Shown piece after piece: positions 49,481 through 59,259 of a stretch of 64,000 nucleotides of DNA; the first letter of the stretch is position 1, and every line of letters begins with the position of its first letter. Both the position numbers and the translations under genes were made by a program. The DNA is taken from the NCBI GenBank assembly GCA_011049715.1, contig DRHF01000189.1, positions 1-64,000 of the forward strand, read 5' to 3'. This DNA comes from Desulfobacterales bacterium. GTDB lineage: Bacteria > Desulfobacterota > Desulfobacteria > Desulfobacterales > UBA2156. The notes under the pieces were generated by a model that saw nothing but the letters and a program-made list of their open reading frames with translations, did no database searches and was not told the DNA's origin.

Positions 49481-50938
49481 TCATTTTTTAACCAGTTCCC
49501 TCTCACCCTTTTGTTTAATTTGGTTCAAAGCGGCCAATGTTTTGTCCGAAAGGGGGGGTGCTTCATGGTTTTTCAATATAACCCGGAGTTTTTCCTGAAT
49601 CCGACCGGCCATATCTTTGGCCCCTTGACTTTGCCAATCCTCATAGGCCTCTCTTGTCATAAGGGTAGGCGTCCAGAGCTCGCTTTTGAAATGGTCATAT
49701 GTGTGATCTTCATTGAGAAAATGCCCTCCGGGTCCGACCTTCTCAATCACTTCACGGGCCAGGGTTTCACTGTTGACCTCAATTCCTCGTATAAAACGTT
49801 TTGCCATCCCGATATTCTCGTCCCCCAGAACTAACTGTTCAGCAGAGCAAACCATACCGTTGTCCATATATCCGACGTCATGGATCAGGTTAAGGCCGGC
49901 CAAACCCTGGGCCAGGATGGAGAATGCAGATTCGGATCCGGCCTGCGCATCTATCAATTTAGCGTCGGTCGCCCCGGCCAGGCCCCATGAGGGTAACCCG
50001 AAGGACTGCGCCACCTCGGCTTGAGCCGCAAGGGCGAGGCTCATTTCCGGTGCAGCGATCGATAGAAGACCTGTGGTCATATCAAATACACTGAAATTGC
50101 AACCGAGGCCACAGGGGCAGCCCGGTTTGCGCAGCTGGGCCAGAACCAGACACATCAGAGATTCTGCCAGGGCTTGAACAACGGCCCCGGCCAGAGTGAC
50201 AGGGCCCGTAGCGCCAAATTGGGTGGTCGGGCCTTGTATTTGAGGCATATTCAAATCGGCGCAGATAAACAAACGATCAATCACATCGGCCGGAAAGACA
50301 AACGGTGAGATCGGCTCCGGATAAAAAATGAGAAAAGGCCGTTGCTGCAAGTTTTCGATCCCGCCGGCCACCTCGATCGCCATCTCATAAACCATCTCAA
50401 CACCCCGGGCGGTATATCCTAGAAAAACAATCGGCTTGGTGGTATGGGTCACTGCAGCTTCGAATTCGTACAATTCGGCGACCGTGGGAGGCACATCCTG
50501 AACAGAACCCATCGGCATGACCCAGTCGATGTTCATCAGCGCGTCGGCAACTTTGGCCCCAATGGCAATATCGGCCACGCGGGTCGGATGAATTTCACCG
50601 CTCAATGCATCTTTGGTGTTCGGGCTGGCAGTGGAAGTGCCATAGTAGCTTTTGCGACCCTCTACTTCCATAGCCCGTTTTCCCTCTCGATCATAAACTG
50701 TCCAGCCCTTGGGCGCCGTTCTGAGACACTCGTTCACGACATATTCAGGAACTTTAACAATCTCATCGCTAACAAGCGCTCCCGCTTGGTTGAGCATTTT
50801 ACGGGCGCCTCCATGATAAACCTTAAAGCCTACCTTTGACATCACTTCGAAAGCAGCCCGCTTGATTTCTGCAATCTGGTCGTTGGTCAGAACCCGGAAC
50901 GACACAGATCTTTTTTCTGTTGAACCTGTCTGAATCAT
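49481..50938 (-). CDS. MttB-family (non-pyrrolysine) methyltransferase, third copy
   Basis: 485 residues from ATG 50938 (GAGGGGGG just upstream; an earlier in-frame start lacks a site). Family motifs GATGPVTLAGAVVQALAESL, GATDAKLIDAQAGSESA, GPGGHFLNEDHTYDHFK. No amber codon. The N-terminal two-thirds are fairly diverged from the other copies, suggesting a different substrate. On the minus strand, 1.6 kb from a FAD amine oxidase gene and without its own corrinoid gene. Confidence 0.85.
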   Translation of the reverse strand: MIQTGSTEKRSVSFRVLTNDQIAEIKRAAFEVMSKVGFKVYHGGARKMLNQAGALVSDEIVKVPEYVVNECLRTAPKGWTVYDREGKRAMEVEGRKSYYGTSTASPNTKDALSGEIHPTRVADIAIGAKVADALMNIDWVMPMGSVQDVPPTVAELYEFEAAVTHTTKPIVFLGYTARGVEMVYEMAIEVAGGIENLQQRPFLIFYPEPISPFVFPADVIDRLFICADLNMPQIQGPTTQFGATGPVTLAGAVVQALAESLMCLVLAQLRKPGCPCGLGCNFSVFDMTTGLLSIAAPEMSLALAAQAEVAQSFGLPSWGLAGATDAKLIDAQAGSESAFSILAQGLAGLNLIHDVGYMDNGMVCSAEQLVLGDENIGMAKRFIRGIEVNSETLAREVIEKVGPGGHFLNEDHTYDHFKSELWTPTLMTREAYEDWQSQGAKDMAGRIQEKLRVILKNHEAPPLSDKTLAALNQIKQKGERELVKK

Positions 50939-51234
50939 AATCCCCCCTCTGGCGCTTAACACCGTCGTATCGAAAATTGGTTGCCGATATTTGCAATATA
51001 CAGTTTATGACATTTGCGGCCGATGCTCGATTCTTGATGACAAGAATTGGAATCCTATCTATTTAATGAAAATGATTAACATCCTTAATTTTAAGCAATT
51101 TAGCCTCGCTGTAAGCGGGATAGGCATTTGTAGCTCAGGTTACCGCATGATATCTTGTGAGATACTGTGGAATTTACAACATTTGCTGAATAAAAAAAGG
51201 TTTTTTTATCATTTCTCAACGAAAGGAGAGAAAA
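50939..51234. other. Intergenic control region with Fur-like site and hairpin
   Basis: About 300 bases. TGAAAATGATTAACA (51067-51081) resembles a 7-1-7 Fur box. GCCTCGCT-GTA-AGCGGGATAGGC at 51103-51125 folds as a two-part hairpin. The region ends in the strong ribosome site AAAGGAGAG of a 40-codon reading frame. No riboswitch class recognised. Confidence 0.3.
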
Positions 51235-51357
51235 ATGTATAGCTATACAAATAGTATAAAAGATGAAGAGCTTTTTGTAGGGGGCGAAGTTATTTCTGCG
51301 CGAACCCTAAGTTCTTGGAGTGGCAATCGGAATTTAAACGAGGCCCCCTTCATTTAA
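51235..51357 (+). CDS. Small 40-residue reading frame with strong ribosome site
   Basis: ATG at 51235 follows AAAGGAGAG at ideal spacing. The product starts MYSYTNSIKDEELFVGGEVI and ends NRNLNEAPFI. It overlaps the 3' end of the FAD oxidoreductase gene on the other strand by 24 bases. It may be a genuine small protein or the stump of a longer gene cut by a rearrangement. No family recognised. Confidence 0.4.
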   Translation: MYSYTNSIKDEELFVGGEVISARTLSSWSGNRNLNEAPFI

Positions 51358-52506
51358 AGGCCTGTTCTCAAGAATTCGTTCAGGCCGGAAGATAGACAAA
51401 TCGAGAACCGGCTGTAGACCGATAATCAGTTCGGACAGGTATCGACCCACGGCCGGTGCCTGTTGGAGTCCATGGCCGGAAAAGCCGTTGGCCAGATACA
51501 ATCCCTTGATCTCCGGCCATTCGCCTAAAATGGCATTGCCGTCTAGAGTGTTGACCGCATAAAGCCCTGCCCAGCCCCTTAAAAGCTTGAGCGTGTCGAA
51601 GGCCGGAACAAACCGGGCCAGCTCAGGCCAGAGTATTTCCGTGAACCGTTTGTCATCCCAGCTGAAATCGAACCCGACCGGATCCTCGTCCATTGACTTT
51701 CCCAGAAGAATCTGACCACCGGTCTCGGTTCTAAAATAGAGCCCTGAAGGCAGGACGGTCAGTGGAAGCGGCCCATCGGGCTTCACAGCCGGATCCAGTG
51801 CGAAGACCTGCCGCTTGACCGGTTCAACGGGAAGCTTCACCCCGGCCATCAGGGCTACTCCGGCCGCCCATGCTCCGGCACAATTGATTACAAATTTGGA
51901 TGTCAAACGTTCTCCAGACCTCAGCCTGACCCCGGCGATGTGCCCTTCGCTGGATACGAGTTCAACTACCTCGCCATGGATATATTCTGCACCCAGTGAC
52001 CTGGCCTTGGCCTTGTACCCCATAAGCACCGTGTAGGCATCAAAGTGACCGTCCTGAGACCCGAAGGTCCCGCCTACCAATCCGGACATGTCATAAAGCA
52101 GGTAGTGCTGCTCAATTTTATCAGGCGTCCACCACTCTATCCGGCAATTCAGGCTTTTCTGTAATTCCAGGGCCTCCCTGGCTGCAGGGCTGCTGCTTTC
52201 GTCAAAAAGGAATAAATTTCCCTCGCGGCGATAGGCGATGTTCAGTCTATCCTCGCCAACGGACATGGTTTCCTCGAAATTATTCAGCACCTCAAACGTA
52301 TACTGCGATATCTGGATGTTCTCTTTTAAACTGTACTGGATGCGGGCGTTGGCCATCGACAGGGCGGTCGACGCCCGTGTGTAGCTTGGATCCATCTCCA
52401 CCACAGCCACGTTGAGTCTGTTGTCCGCACGCATCAGATTGTAGGCCGTGGATGAGCCCACGATACCGCCGCCAACGATAACGATATCATACAGTTTTTT
52501 CCCCAT
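51334..52506 (-). CDS. FAD-dependent amine oxidoreductase (DAO/sarcosine-oxidase-beta/dimethylglycine-dehydrogenase type)
   Basis: 390 residues; ribosome site AAGGAGAG. FAD site YDIVIVGGGIVGSSTAYNLM at the N-terminus, EMDPSYTRASTALSMANARI, GWAGLYAVNTLDGNAILGEW, and the C-terminal GLYLANGFSGHGLQQAPAVG are diagnostic of the DAO fold, with closest resemblance to sarcosine oxidase beta, glycine oxidase and opine or N-methyl amino-acid dehydrogenases. It could oxidise an N-methyl amino acid or the demethylated product from the MttB enzymes. Subunit partners (alpha/gamma/delta) are not in the window. Confidence 0.88.
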   Translation of the reverse strand: MGKKLYDIVIVGGGIVGSSTAYNLMRADNRLNVAVVEMDPSYTRASTALSMANARIQYSLKENIQISQYTFEVLNNFEETMSVGEDRLNIAYRREGNLFLFDESSSPAAREALELQKSLNCRIEWWTPDKIEQHYLLYDMSGLVGGTFGSQDGHFDAYTVLMGYKAKARSLGAEYIHGEVVELVSSEGHIAGVRLRSGERLTSKFVINCAGAWAAGVALMAGVKLPVEPVKRQVFALDPAVKPDGPLPLTVLPSGLYFRTETGGQILLGKSMDEDPVGFDFSWDDKRFTEILWPELARFVPAFDTLKLLRGWAGLYAVNTLDGNAILGEWPEIKGLYLANGFSGHGLQQAPAVGRYLSELIIGLQPVLDLSIFRPERILENRPLNEGGLV

Positions 52507-52811
52507 ATTAATCTCTCCTTTGTGATCATTTTACCGAATCTCATGAACGCCCACCCCTTGTCGTTACGCAAAAAAGGTGTCCACATCACGAGTTGACAGC
52601 TGGATCTAAGTTTACTATATTTTCCGCAATAGATTCTGATACGATTGTTGAAAACAAGACAGAATCGCTCGATGCATCAACACTCTAAAATTGCCTGCCC
52701 TACGTCTCTGCATGGCAGCTTTTCCCATACGGCACGGCAGGCAGCGATAAACTCTAATATAACAATCGGTATCGTCATTTCCTTATATAATGATAACCAA
52801 GGAGAAAAAAG
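52507..52811. other. Intergenic region between the amine oxidoreductase and uspA
   Basis: 305 bases without a gene; it contains the promoter and hairpin leader described separately. The oxidoreductase promoter must also lie here on the minus strand but no clear boxes are seen. Confidence 0.4.
52593..52621 (+). promoter_or_regulatory. Strong sigma-70 promoter upstream of uspA-like gene
   Basis: TTGACA at 52593-52598, 17-base spacer, TATATT at 52616-52621, near consensus. The leader of about 185 bases contains an 8-bp stem TGCCTGCC (52692-52699) with GGCAGGCA (52736-52743) and may be regulatory. A second possible -10 (TATAAT) lies near 52785 close to the gene. Confidence 0.55.
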
Positions 52812-53204
52812 ATGAAGATTCTAGTGGGCTACGACGGTTCTAAGGTAGCCGAAGACGCTCTGAAGATGGCCCAAAAACATGCAAATGCATTTAAGGGAGA
52901 TATTTTTATTGTAACCTCACTGGAACAAAGCCATACGTTGCAAAAAGAAGATATTGATAAAGCGGAAGGCAAGCTGGAATATCTAAGAACAACCTTCAAC
53001 CTAGATGATATTTCATGTGAGACACATGCATCCGTTAATTATCTGTCTCCAGGAGAAGATCTGGTTCAATTCGCGAAAGACAACGCTATTGATGAAATCA
53101 TTATCGGAGTTAGAAGAAGATCAAAAGTTGGCAAATTAATCTTCGGTTCCACCGCTCAGTATGTCATCCTGAATGCGCCATGCCCGGTGGTTACGGTCAA
53201 ATGA
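52812..53204 (+). CDS. Universal stress protein (UspA family)
   Basis: 130 residues; ribosome site AAGGAG. MKILVGYDGSKVAEDALKMA at the N-terminus and the ATP-loop GVRRRSKVGKLIFGSTAQYV near residue 95-115 fit the ATP-binding UspA group (G-2x-G-9x-G-S/T). C-terminus NAPCPVVTVK is typical. Role in stress or in signalling is usual; the location next to transport and catabolic genes is not informative. Single gene with its own promoter. Confidence 0.9.
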   Translation: MKILVGYDGSKVAEDALKMAQKHANAFKGDIFIVTSLEQSHTLQKEDIDKAEGKLEYLRTTFNLDDISCETHASVNYLSPGEDLVQFAKDNAIDEIIIGVRRRSKVGKLIFGSTAQYVILNAPCPVVTVK

Positions 53205-53253
53205 ATGGACTGAAAATCGATTTTGAAAAACTTTTATCAATTTCAGCACCTAC

Positions 53254-55371
53254 TTATTGACCGACCGCCGCCGGCTTTTGGAGACGCTCTGAAGCATCCG
53301 GCACATGGATTACGGGCTCCACCTTGCTTAACTCTTCGATCGGTATATGACATTTGATGACGTGCCGATCTACCACGACCTGCTCCGGCGGCATCTCATT
53401 ATCACAAATGTCGCCAATTTTCCGCGGGCAGCGCGTACAAAATGGGCAGCCTTTCGGAGGGTCCATTGCGCTCGGCAGGTTTCCTTCCAGCACGATTTCG
53501 CGCTTGGTCACTTCGGGATCGGCAATCGGCACCGCTGATAACAGCGCCTCGGTATAAGGGGAATAGGGTGGAGCGAAGATTTGTTCCGTGGTGCCTCTTT
53601 CAAGAATATGTCCGAGATACATTACCACAATGCGATCCGACAGGTAACGCACCACACTCAGATCGTGACTGATGAAAAGCAGCGTGGTTTTATGCTCGCG
53701 TTGAATCTCCATCAGCAGCTCTGTCACCGCCGCCGCGACAGAGACGTCGAGCGCGGAGACCGGCTCATCGGCGATCACCATACTCGGGTTTCCGGCAAAT
53801 GCGCGCGCAATACCGACCCGCTGTTTCTGTCCGCCCGACAGCTGCCTGGGTTTGCGGAAATAGAAATCCTTGGGTAGTTTAACCGTATCCAGCAGATTCA
53901 TGACACGGTCAAATATCTTCTTTTTGTCTGTCTCCACGCCGAATTTTTTGATAACGCGTGAAATCTGTCCGCCAACACTGTGGCTTGGGTTCAAGGTATC
54001 AAACGGATTTTGAAATACCATCTGCAGCGAGCTAATCTGTTTCGCACTACGGTCCCGGACGGCCGTATTTGAAAGATCTTTGCCTTTATGGCGTATTTCG
54101 CCTTCGGTACCGGTTTCCAAACCCATCAGCACTTTGGCAAAGGTTGATTTGCCACAGCCGGATTCACCCACAATGGCGACCGTTTCCCCCTCTCTGGCCG
54201 TAAAATTCAACTTCTCATTGGCTTTGACATACCGAGTTCTTTTACCGGTAAATAAAGCACGCAAGGAGCTGTCACGAACCTCGTAGTATTTCTTGAGGCC
54301 ATCTACATTGAGGACCCGTTTACCGAGCTTCATCGGCTCCTTGGCTTCACTTCCCGGCGCCTCTTTGCGATGGTCGATCTCTCCCCAGCGTAAACAGCGC
54401 ACACGGTGGTCTGCGGCACTCCCCTCAACATACTCCATTTTGAAATGATCAACGTTACATAACCCAGGTTTGAAATGATCACAGCGTGGGTGGTAATAGC
54501 ATCCCTGGGGCCGTTCAAACGGCAACGGGAGTTGACCCCGAATCGGTTTGAGCGGTGCCGTATTCTTGTCGGCGGTCGGTAAGGGGATACAGGCAAAAAG
54601 GCCGTGGGTGTATGGGTGCCTTGGCCAGGTAAAAAGCGAGTCAATCGTCCCCTCTTCTACAACTTCCCCGGAATACATCACAAATACCCGGTCGCAGGTT
54701 TCCAGAATCAGTCCGAGGTTATGGGAAATATAGATCTGGGAAGTGCCAAACTTCTGGCTGATATCGGCCACCAGCTTCACGATGCCGGCCTCTACGGTAA
54801 CATCCAGCGCAGTGGTAGGCTCATCGAGCAGCAGTAGAGCGGGCTTGGACAAAAGCCCCATAGCGATAACGGCCCGCTGCTGTTGCCCACCCGATAACTG
54901 ATGCGGATAAGCGTCCATCAGCCGTTCCGGGTCAGGCAGATTGACATCCTTCAGCAGTTGCAGAGCCCTTTGCCGCGCTTCAGCTTTGGTAATGTTCTCA
55001 TGCGCAAGCGGCACCTCCATCAGCTGCGTGCTGATTTTGAGGCTTGGGTTTAGCGAAGCAAAAGGCTCCTGATAAATCATGGCGATCTCCGAGCCGCGGA
55101 CTCGGCGCAACTCATTCTCCGACATCCGGTTTAAATCACGGCCCTTAAACGTGATGCTGCCGCTCTTGATGCCGCCGTTGGCGCCCATGTACTGCATGAT
55201 TGCCATGGCCACGGTCGATTTGCCGCAGCCAGACTCGCCCACAATGCCGATGGTCTCACCGGGCAATACCGTCAATGAAAAATCCACTACCGCCGGAATC
55301 TCTCCCGCCCGGGTATAGTAAGAGATACAAAGGTCCTTGCAGACAAGGATAGGTTCTTGAGTGGCATTCAT
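53254..55371 (-). CDS. Fused DppD-DppF oligopeptide/dipeptide ABC ATP-binding protein
   Basis: 705 residues containing two complete ATPase units. First unit: GESGCGKSTVAMAIM, LSGGQQQRAVIAMGL, LLLLDEPTTALDVTVEAG, ending in the cysteine motif CYYHPRCDHFKPGLC. Second unit from about residue 350: GESGCGKSTFAKVLMGLE, LSGGQKQRVGIARAF, DEPVSALDVSVAAAV, and CPFCTRCPRKIGDIC. These cysteine tails bind an Fe-S cluster or metal in DppD/OppD. DppD and DppF are usually separate genes; here they are one chain, as in some GsiA-type systems. Energises the importer encoded by the next three genes. Confidence 0.92.
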   Translation of the reverse strand: MNATQEPILVCKDLCISYYTRAGEIPAVVDFSLTVLPGETIGIVGESGCGKSTVAMAIMQYMGANGGIKSGSITFKGRDLNRMSENELRRVRGSEIAMIYQEPFASLNPSLKISTQLMEVPLAHENITKAEARQRALQLLKDVNLPDPERLMDAYPHQLSGGQQQRAVIAMGLLSKPALLLLDEPTTALDVTVEAGIVKLVADISQKFGTSQIYISHNLGLILETCDRVFVMYSGEVVEEGTIDSLFTWPRHPYTHGLFACIPLPTADKNTAPLKPIRGQLPLPFERPQGCYYHPRCDHFKPGLCNVDHFKMEYVEGSAADHRVRCLRWGEIDHRKEAPGSEAKEPMKLGKRVLNVDGLKKYYEVRDSSLRALFTGKRTRYVKANEKLNFTAREGETVAIVGESGCGKSTFAKVLMGLETGTEGEIRHKGKDLSNTAVRDRSAKQISSLQMVFQNPFDTLNPSHSVGGQISRVIKKFGVETDKKKIFDRVMNLLDTVKLPKDFYFRKPRQLSGGQKQRVGIARAFAGNPSMVIADEPVSALDVSVAAAVTELLMEIQREHKTTLLFISHDLSVVRYLSDRIVVMYLGHILERGTTEQIFAPPYSPYTEALLSAVPIADPEVTKREIVLEGNLPSAMDPPKGCPFCTRCPRKIGDICDNEMPPEQVVVDRHVIKCHIPIEELSKVEPVIHVPDASERLQKPAAVGQ

Positions 55372-55385
55372 GGGTTGGTTACCTC

Positions 55386-56285
55386 CTAGTCACGCAAAGA
55401 GATTTCACGCAGGCCGTCCGCCAGTAAGTTAAATCCCAGGATCAACGAAGATATCGCGACACAGGGAAACAACGTCATATGCGGAAAGACCATGGCCATC
55501 TGGCGGGTTTCATTGACCATGCCGCCCCAATCCGGGTCCGGCGGGGGCAGACCCAGGCCCAGAAAACCGAGCACGCCGATAGTGATAATGACGTAACCCA
55601 GACGCAGACAGGCATCGACGATAAGGGGGCCGCGCGCATTGGGTAAAATCTCAACCAGCATCACTCTCCAATCTGATTCGCCCCGGGTCTGGGCGGCGGC
55701 AACATAGTCACGATTGCGAAGATCCAGCACCAATCCGCGTACAATGCGCATGATTCCGGGGGAGGATGCAAAGGTGATGGCAATAATGATGTTAATTCCG
55801 GATGCGCCGATCGTGGCGATGATGATAATATACAGCACCAGCACCGGAAATGAGAGAATGATATCGGCGATGCGCGACAAAATATCATCCACCCAACCGC
55901 GGCGATATCCGGCCAAAAGCCCCATCAGAATACCCACCGTGTAAGCCGAAAGGGTTGCCAGGGGCGCATAGATCAGTACCGTGCGCGAACCCCACATAAT
56001 ACGCGACAGGATATCCCGCCCCAGATGATCGGTGCCGAGCCAGAATGTACCCCCGGTTTTGATCGCTTCGGCTCCCGGTTTGGCAAACGGTTGAATCGAC
56101 GAGTTGGGGTCAAATGGCGCCAGCCAGGGGGTCGAAATTGCTGTCAGCACCCAGAATAAGACCAGGAAAGCCCCCACCATACCGACCCAGCTCTCCCGCA
56201 ACAGTCCGAAAGATTTCAGGCCGCGCCATAACGCCGCTCCGTACCCGGCCGTGGGCATTTGTGTTGTAACTGCAGTTGTATTCAT
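55386..56285 (-). CDS. Dipeptide/oligopeptide ABC transporter permease DppC-type
   Basis: 299 residues from ATG 56285, preferred because GGAGACG precedes it. Five to six membrane segments, WLGTDHLGRDILSRIMWGSR, and the permease EAA loop AAAQTRGESDWRVMLVEILP; C-terminal LGFNLLADGLREI. Inner-membrane permease partner of DppB. Confidence 0.9.
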   Translation of the reverse strand: MNTTAVTTQMPTAGYGAALWRGLKSFGLLRESWVGMVGAFLVLFWVLTAISTPWLAPFDPNSSIQPFAKPGAEAIKTGGTFWLGTDHLGRDILSRIMWGSRTVLIYAPLATLSAYTVGILMGLLAGYRRGWVDDILSRIADIILSFPVLVLYIIIIATIGASGINIIIAITFASSPGIMRIVRGLVLDLRNRDYVAAAQTRGESDWRVMLVEILPNARGPLIVDACLRLGYVIITIGVLGFLGLGLPPPDPDWGGMVNETRQMAMVFPHMTLFPCVAISSLILGFNLLADGLREISLRD

Positions 56286-56296
56286 CGTTCGTCTCC

Positions 56297-57232
56297 TTAA
56301 CTGAAACGGATGCGCGGGTTGAGGAATGTGTAGCCAATATCGGCTATGGTTTGCGTGGCAACCGCAACACAAACCGCCACCATGGCGCACGCTTCCAGAA
56401 GGGCGATATCGTTATTCAGGGAAGCCTCCAGGATCAACGCCCCAAACCCCTTATAGGCAAAGAAAAACTCAACTACAATAACCCCGGACAACAGCCAGTT
56501 GATTTGTAACATGATAACCGTGAAAGGCGCTATGAGTGCATTGCGCAACGCATGTTTAACGATCACCGATTTGTAGGGCAGGCCCTTTAGCACCGCTGTC
56601 CTTATGTACTGGGAGGTCATCACCTCCGCCATGGATGCCCGGGTCATGCGGGCGACATAACCAAAATCATAGACGACCAGCACCATGGCCGGCAGAATCA
56701 ACTGATTAAACTCGAACCCGCCCGACATGCTGCTGGTGCCCGGCAGCCATTTCAAAGTGAATACAAAGAGGGCCGAGAAAAATACCGCGCTGGCGAATTC
56801 CGGCACGGAGGTGGTTAAAATACCAAAAACCGATATCGATCGATCGAGCTTTGAACCCTCCTTCATCCCCGACAAGACGCCGAGGATCAATGATAGCGGA
56901 ATCATGATGGCAAAGGTCCAAAATCCCAGTATGGCGGTGTTCCACAGCCGGGGCCACATCACATCCGCGACCGGGCCTTTGAAGCGGATGGATTCACCTA
57001 GATCACCGGTCGCAAAATTGCCCAACCACGACAGATACCGCACCATGACAGGCTGGTTATATCCGTGTTGTTCCCGCCATAGCTCCCGTTGTTCTTCATT
57101 TGAAAATTGGCCCAGCACCCGGGCTGCCGGATCGCCCGTGAGATCAGTCTCCAGGAGCATAAATAGAATCAGCGATACGACAATCATGGTAAAAATCATG
57201 AATCCGATGCGTTTTACCACCAGGGTGACCAT
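56297..57232 (-). CDS. Dipeptide/oligopeptide ABC transporter permease DppB-type
   Basis: 311 residues; ribosome site GGAGGAG. Six membrane segments. N-terminal VKRIGFMIFTMIVVSLILFM and ETDLTGDPAARVLGQ, then the EAA loop YIRTAVLKGLPYKSVIVKHA and LNPRIRFS at the end fit DppB/OppB. 11 bases separate it from dppC. Confidence 0.9.
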   Translation of the reverse strand: MVTLVVKRIGFMIFTMIVVSLILFMLLETDLTGDPAARVLGQFSNEEQRELWREQHGYNQPVMVRYLSWLGNFATGDLGESIRFKGPVADVMWPRLWNTAILGFWTFAIMIPLSLILGVLSGMKEGSKLDRSISVFGILTTSVPEFASAVFFSALFVFTLKWLPGTSSMSGGFEFNQLILPAMVLVVYDFGYVARMTRASMAEVMTSQYIRTAVLKGLPYKSVIVKHALRNALIAPFTVIMLQINWLLSGVIVVEFFFAYKGFGALILEASLNNDIALLEACAMVAVCVAVATQTIADIGYTFLNPRIRFS

Positions 57233-57334
57233 TTTGACTCCTCCTGATATGATTTATTTTTATCGTTTTTGGGGGGATAATAGGGCGGGGAGCGCCGTAG
57301 CGCTCCCATTACCCAAACGCAAGTTGTTTTTTAT

Positions 57335-59020
57335 CTACGCCAGCGAGACCTTGTGGAAGCGGTAGTATCGGGTTGGATGCATTTCAAAGCCGACAACGTC
57401 GTCACGGACCGCGGTGAAGACCGAACGGAAGAAGGGCTGGACCAGGACGGCGTCGTCCTGCAGAATTTTCTCTACTTTCTCCATCTTGGCCCGGCGCTTT
57501 TCAACATCCAGTTCGGCTTCCGCTTCGGTCAGGGCGGCATCCCACTCAGCGTTGGCATAGCTGGATTCGTTCCACGGTACACCGGTACGGTAGGCAAGGC
57601 CCAGTACCATGACGGCCAATGGGCGGTGGGTCCAGGAGGTGAGGCTAAAGGGCGCTTTTGTCCAAACATCCCAATATTGCGCCGACGGCATCAGGTTTAT
57701 TTTGATGTTGATCCCGGCTTTGGCGGCATCTTCTTTGAGCACGGCTACGGCATCCTGCTCCCAAACGCCATCGGTATTGCCCACGTTACAGGTTAATTCA
57801 ATGCCATCCGGGTAGCCGGCCTCGGCCAGCAGTTTCTTGGCGCCCGCGATGTCCTGCTTGAACGGGGGCAGGGCAAAGTATTCGGGGTGTATCTTGGCGA
57901 CATGATGATGCTCCGCCTCTATTCCCAGGCCGCGGTGGGCGATGTCGAGCATTCGTTTGGCATCACAGGATTTCTGAACCGCCTTGCGCACGCGGATATC
58001 GGTGAACGGTTTCTTGTTGACCTTCATTCGAATCACACCGGTTTGGGTCGACGGAATCGAGATCACCTTGATTCCCGGAATATTCTTGGCCGCTTCCAGG
58101 GTCGTCAGATCAAGCATATAGATTGCATCCACCTGTTTTGAAGCAATGGCGGCCAGTGCTGCACCCGGATCTTGACCCAGGTCAATAAAGCGAATCTCAT
58201 CCAGAAAGACTTCGCCACCCCAATAAGGTTCTTTGCGTTTTTTCAATACGGCGATCTCACCGACCCTAAATTTGGTAAGCGTGTAGGGTCCGGTACCCAC
58301 CGGGTTTTTGGAGAAATCCCCGCCCTCTTTTTCAAAATTGCGGTGAACGATTGCAGTGGGATAGTTGTACAGGTTTTCAGGAATAGACAGCACCGGTGAG
58401 TTCAGGTTGAGTTGGACCGTATGCGCATCCACTTTCTGCACCGCATTTTTGGTCATGCGTTTGATCGGGTTGCCTTTGGAATCTTTCTCGCCGGTCGCTT
58501 CGAGCATGGCGTTGAACAGGCCCAGGTTGGATGATCCGGTTTTGGGATCGAGCCAACGGGTGAAGGTAAACACCACATCATCGGCATTGAAGTCATCGCC
58601 GTTTGACCACTTGATCCCCTTGCGCAGATGAAAGGTCCAGGTTTTCAGATCATCCGATGCTTCCCAACGTTCGGCCAGATAGGGTCGGGTGATGTTATCC
58701 GGCCCGGTCTCTACCATGTACTCGATGATATGGCGCGCCACGATGGACTTCTGGGTCCATGAATATGTCGCCGGATCGGCCATTTCCTGTACCTGCAAAC
58801 CAAATTTTAATACGCCGCCTTTTTTCTGCGCGGCGTGGGCGGATGAAATAAAATCCGGCAACCCCGCCATGCTGTAGGCAACTGTTGCAGATACGCCCAG
58901 AAGGGTGACGGTGCGTAGAAATTCACGCCGTGAACATTTGCCGTCGGCGAGGGATTTTTGCATTTGCTCAACGCCGGGGTGGACTCTCTGAGTGGTCTGC
59001 TTCTTTTTTTCATCAATCAT
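57335..59020 (-). CDS. Dipeptide-type ABC transporter substrate-binding protein with Tat signal
   Basis: 561 residues from ATG 59020 (GGAGGAGGT upstream). The N-terminus has a twin-arginine signal [20 protein letters not shown], so it is exported folded, possibly with a bound cofactor or metal. The type II binding fold of family 5 shows [54 protein letters not shown]. Family 5 ligands include peptides, nickel, opines, glutathione and sugars, so the substrate is not fixed. First gene of the four-gene operon; a hairpin-bearing leader of about 240 bases precedes it. Confidence 0.9.
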   Translation of the reverse strand: MIDEKKKQTTQRVHPGVEQMQKSLADGKCSRREFLRTVTLLGVSATVAYSMAGLPDFISSAHAAQKKGGVLKFGLQVQEMADPATYSWTQKSIVARHIIEYMVETGPDNITRPYLAERWEASDDLKTWTFHLRKGIKWSNGDDFNADDVVFTFTRWLDPKTGSSNLGLFNAMLEATGEKDSKGNPIKRMTKNAVQKVDAHTVQLNLNSPVLSIPENLYNYPTAIVHRNFEKEGGDFSKNPVGTGPYTLTKFRVGEIAVLKKRKEPYWGGEVFLDEIRFIDLGQDPGAALAAIASKQVDAIYMLDLTTLEAAKNIPGIKVISIPSTQTGVIRMKVNKKPFTDIRVRKAVQKSCDAKRMLDIAHRGLGIEAEHHHVAKIHPEYFALPPFKQDIAGAKKLLAEAGYPDGIELTCNVGNTDGVWEQDAVAVLKEDAAKAGINIKINLMPSAQYWDVWTKAPFSLTSWTHRPLAVMVLGLAYRTGVPWNESSYANAEWDAALTEAEAELDVEKRRAKMEKVEKILQDDAVLVQPFFRSVFTAVRDDVVGFEMHPTRYYRFHKVSLA

Positions 59021-59061
59021 AATTTTACCTCCTCCCATAAATATTACGTTGTTAAAAAACC

Positions 59062-59136
59062 TCGTAAAAAGCTTGAAACCATCTGAAATTAATGGGCAAA
59101 GAAATTAGAAGTTAGCGATTTCCAGACTTTTTACGA
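59062..59136. repeat. Decayed inverted-repeat element, TCGTAAAAAG ends
   Basis: TCGTAAAAAG (59062-59071) and CTTTTTACGA (59127-59136) match the inner part of the ends of the element at 3752-3886. It is shorter (75-85 bp) and less conserved, and lies inside the leader of the dpp operon. Confidence 0.55.
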
Positions 59137-59259
59137 AACCATCAAAAAAAGCTGACAAAACAACTCTATAATGCGGTGGATAATTAAAAATGGTGCGGTT
59201 GGAATAAATAAAAAATAACGTTCCGCTTTTTATGAGGTTTTAGGAATTAAATCAGATCA

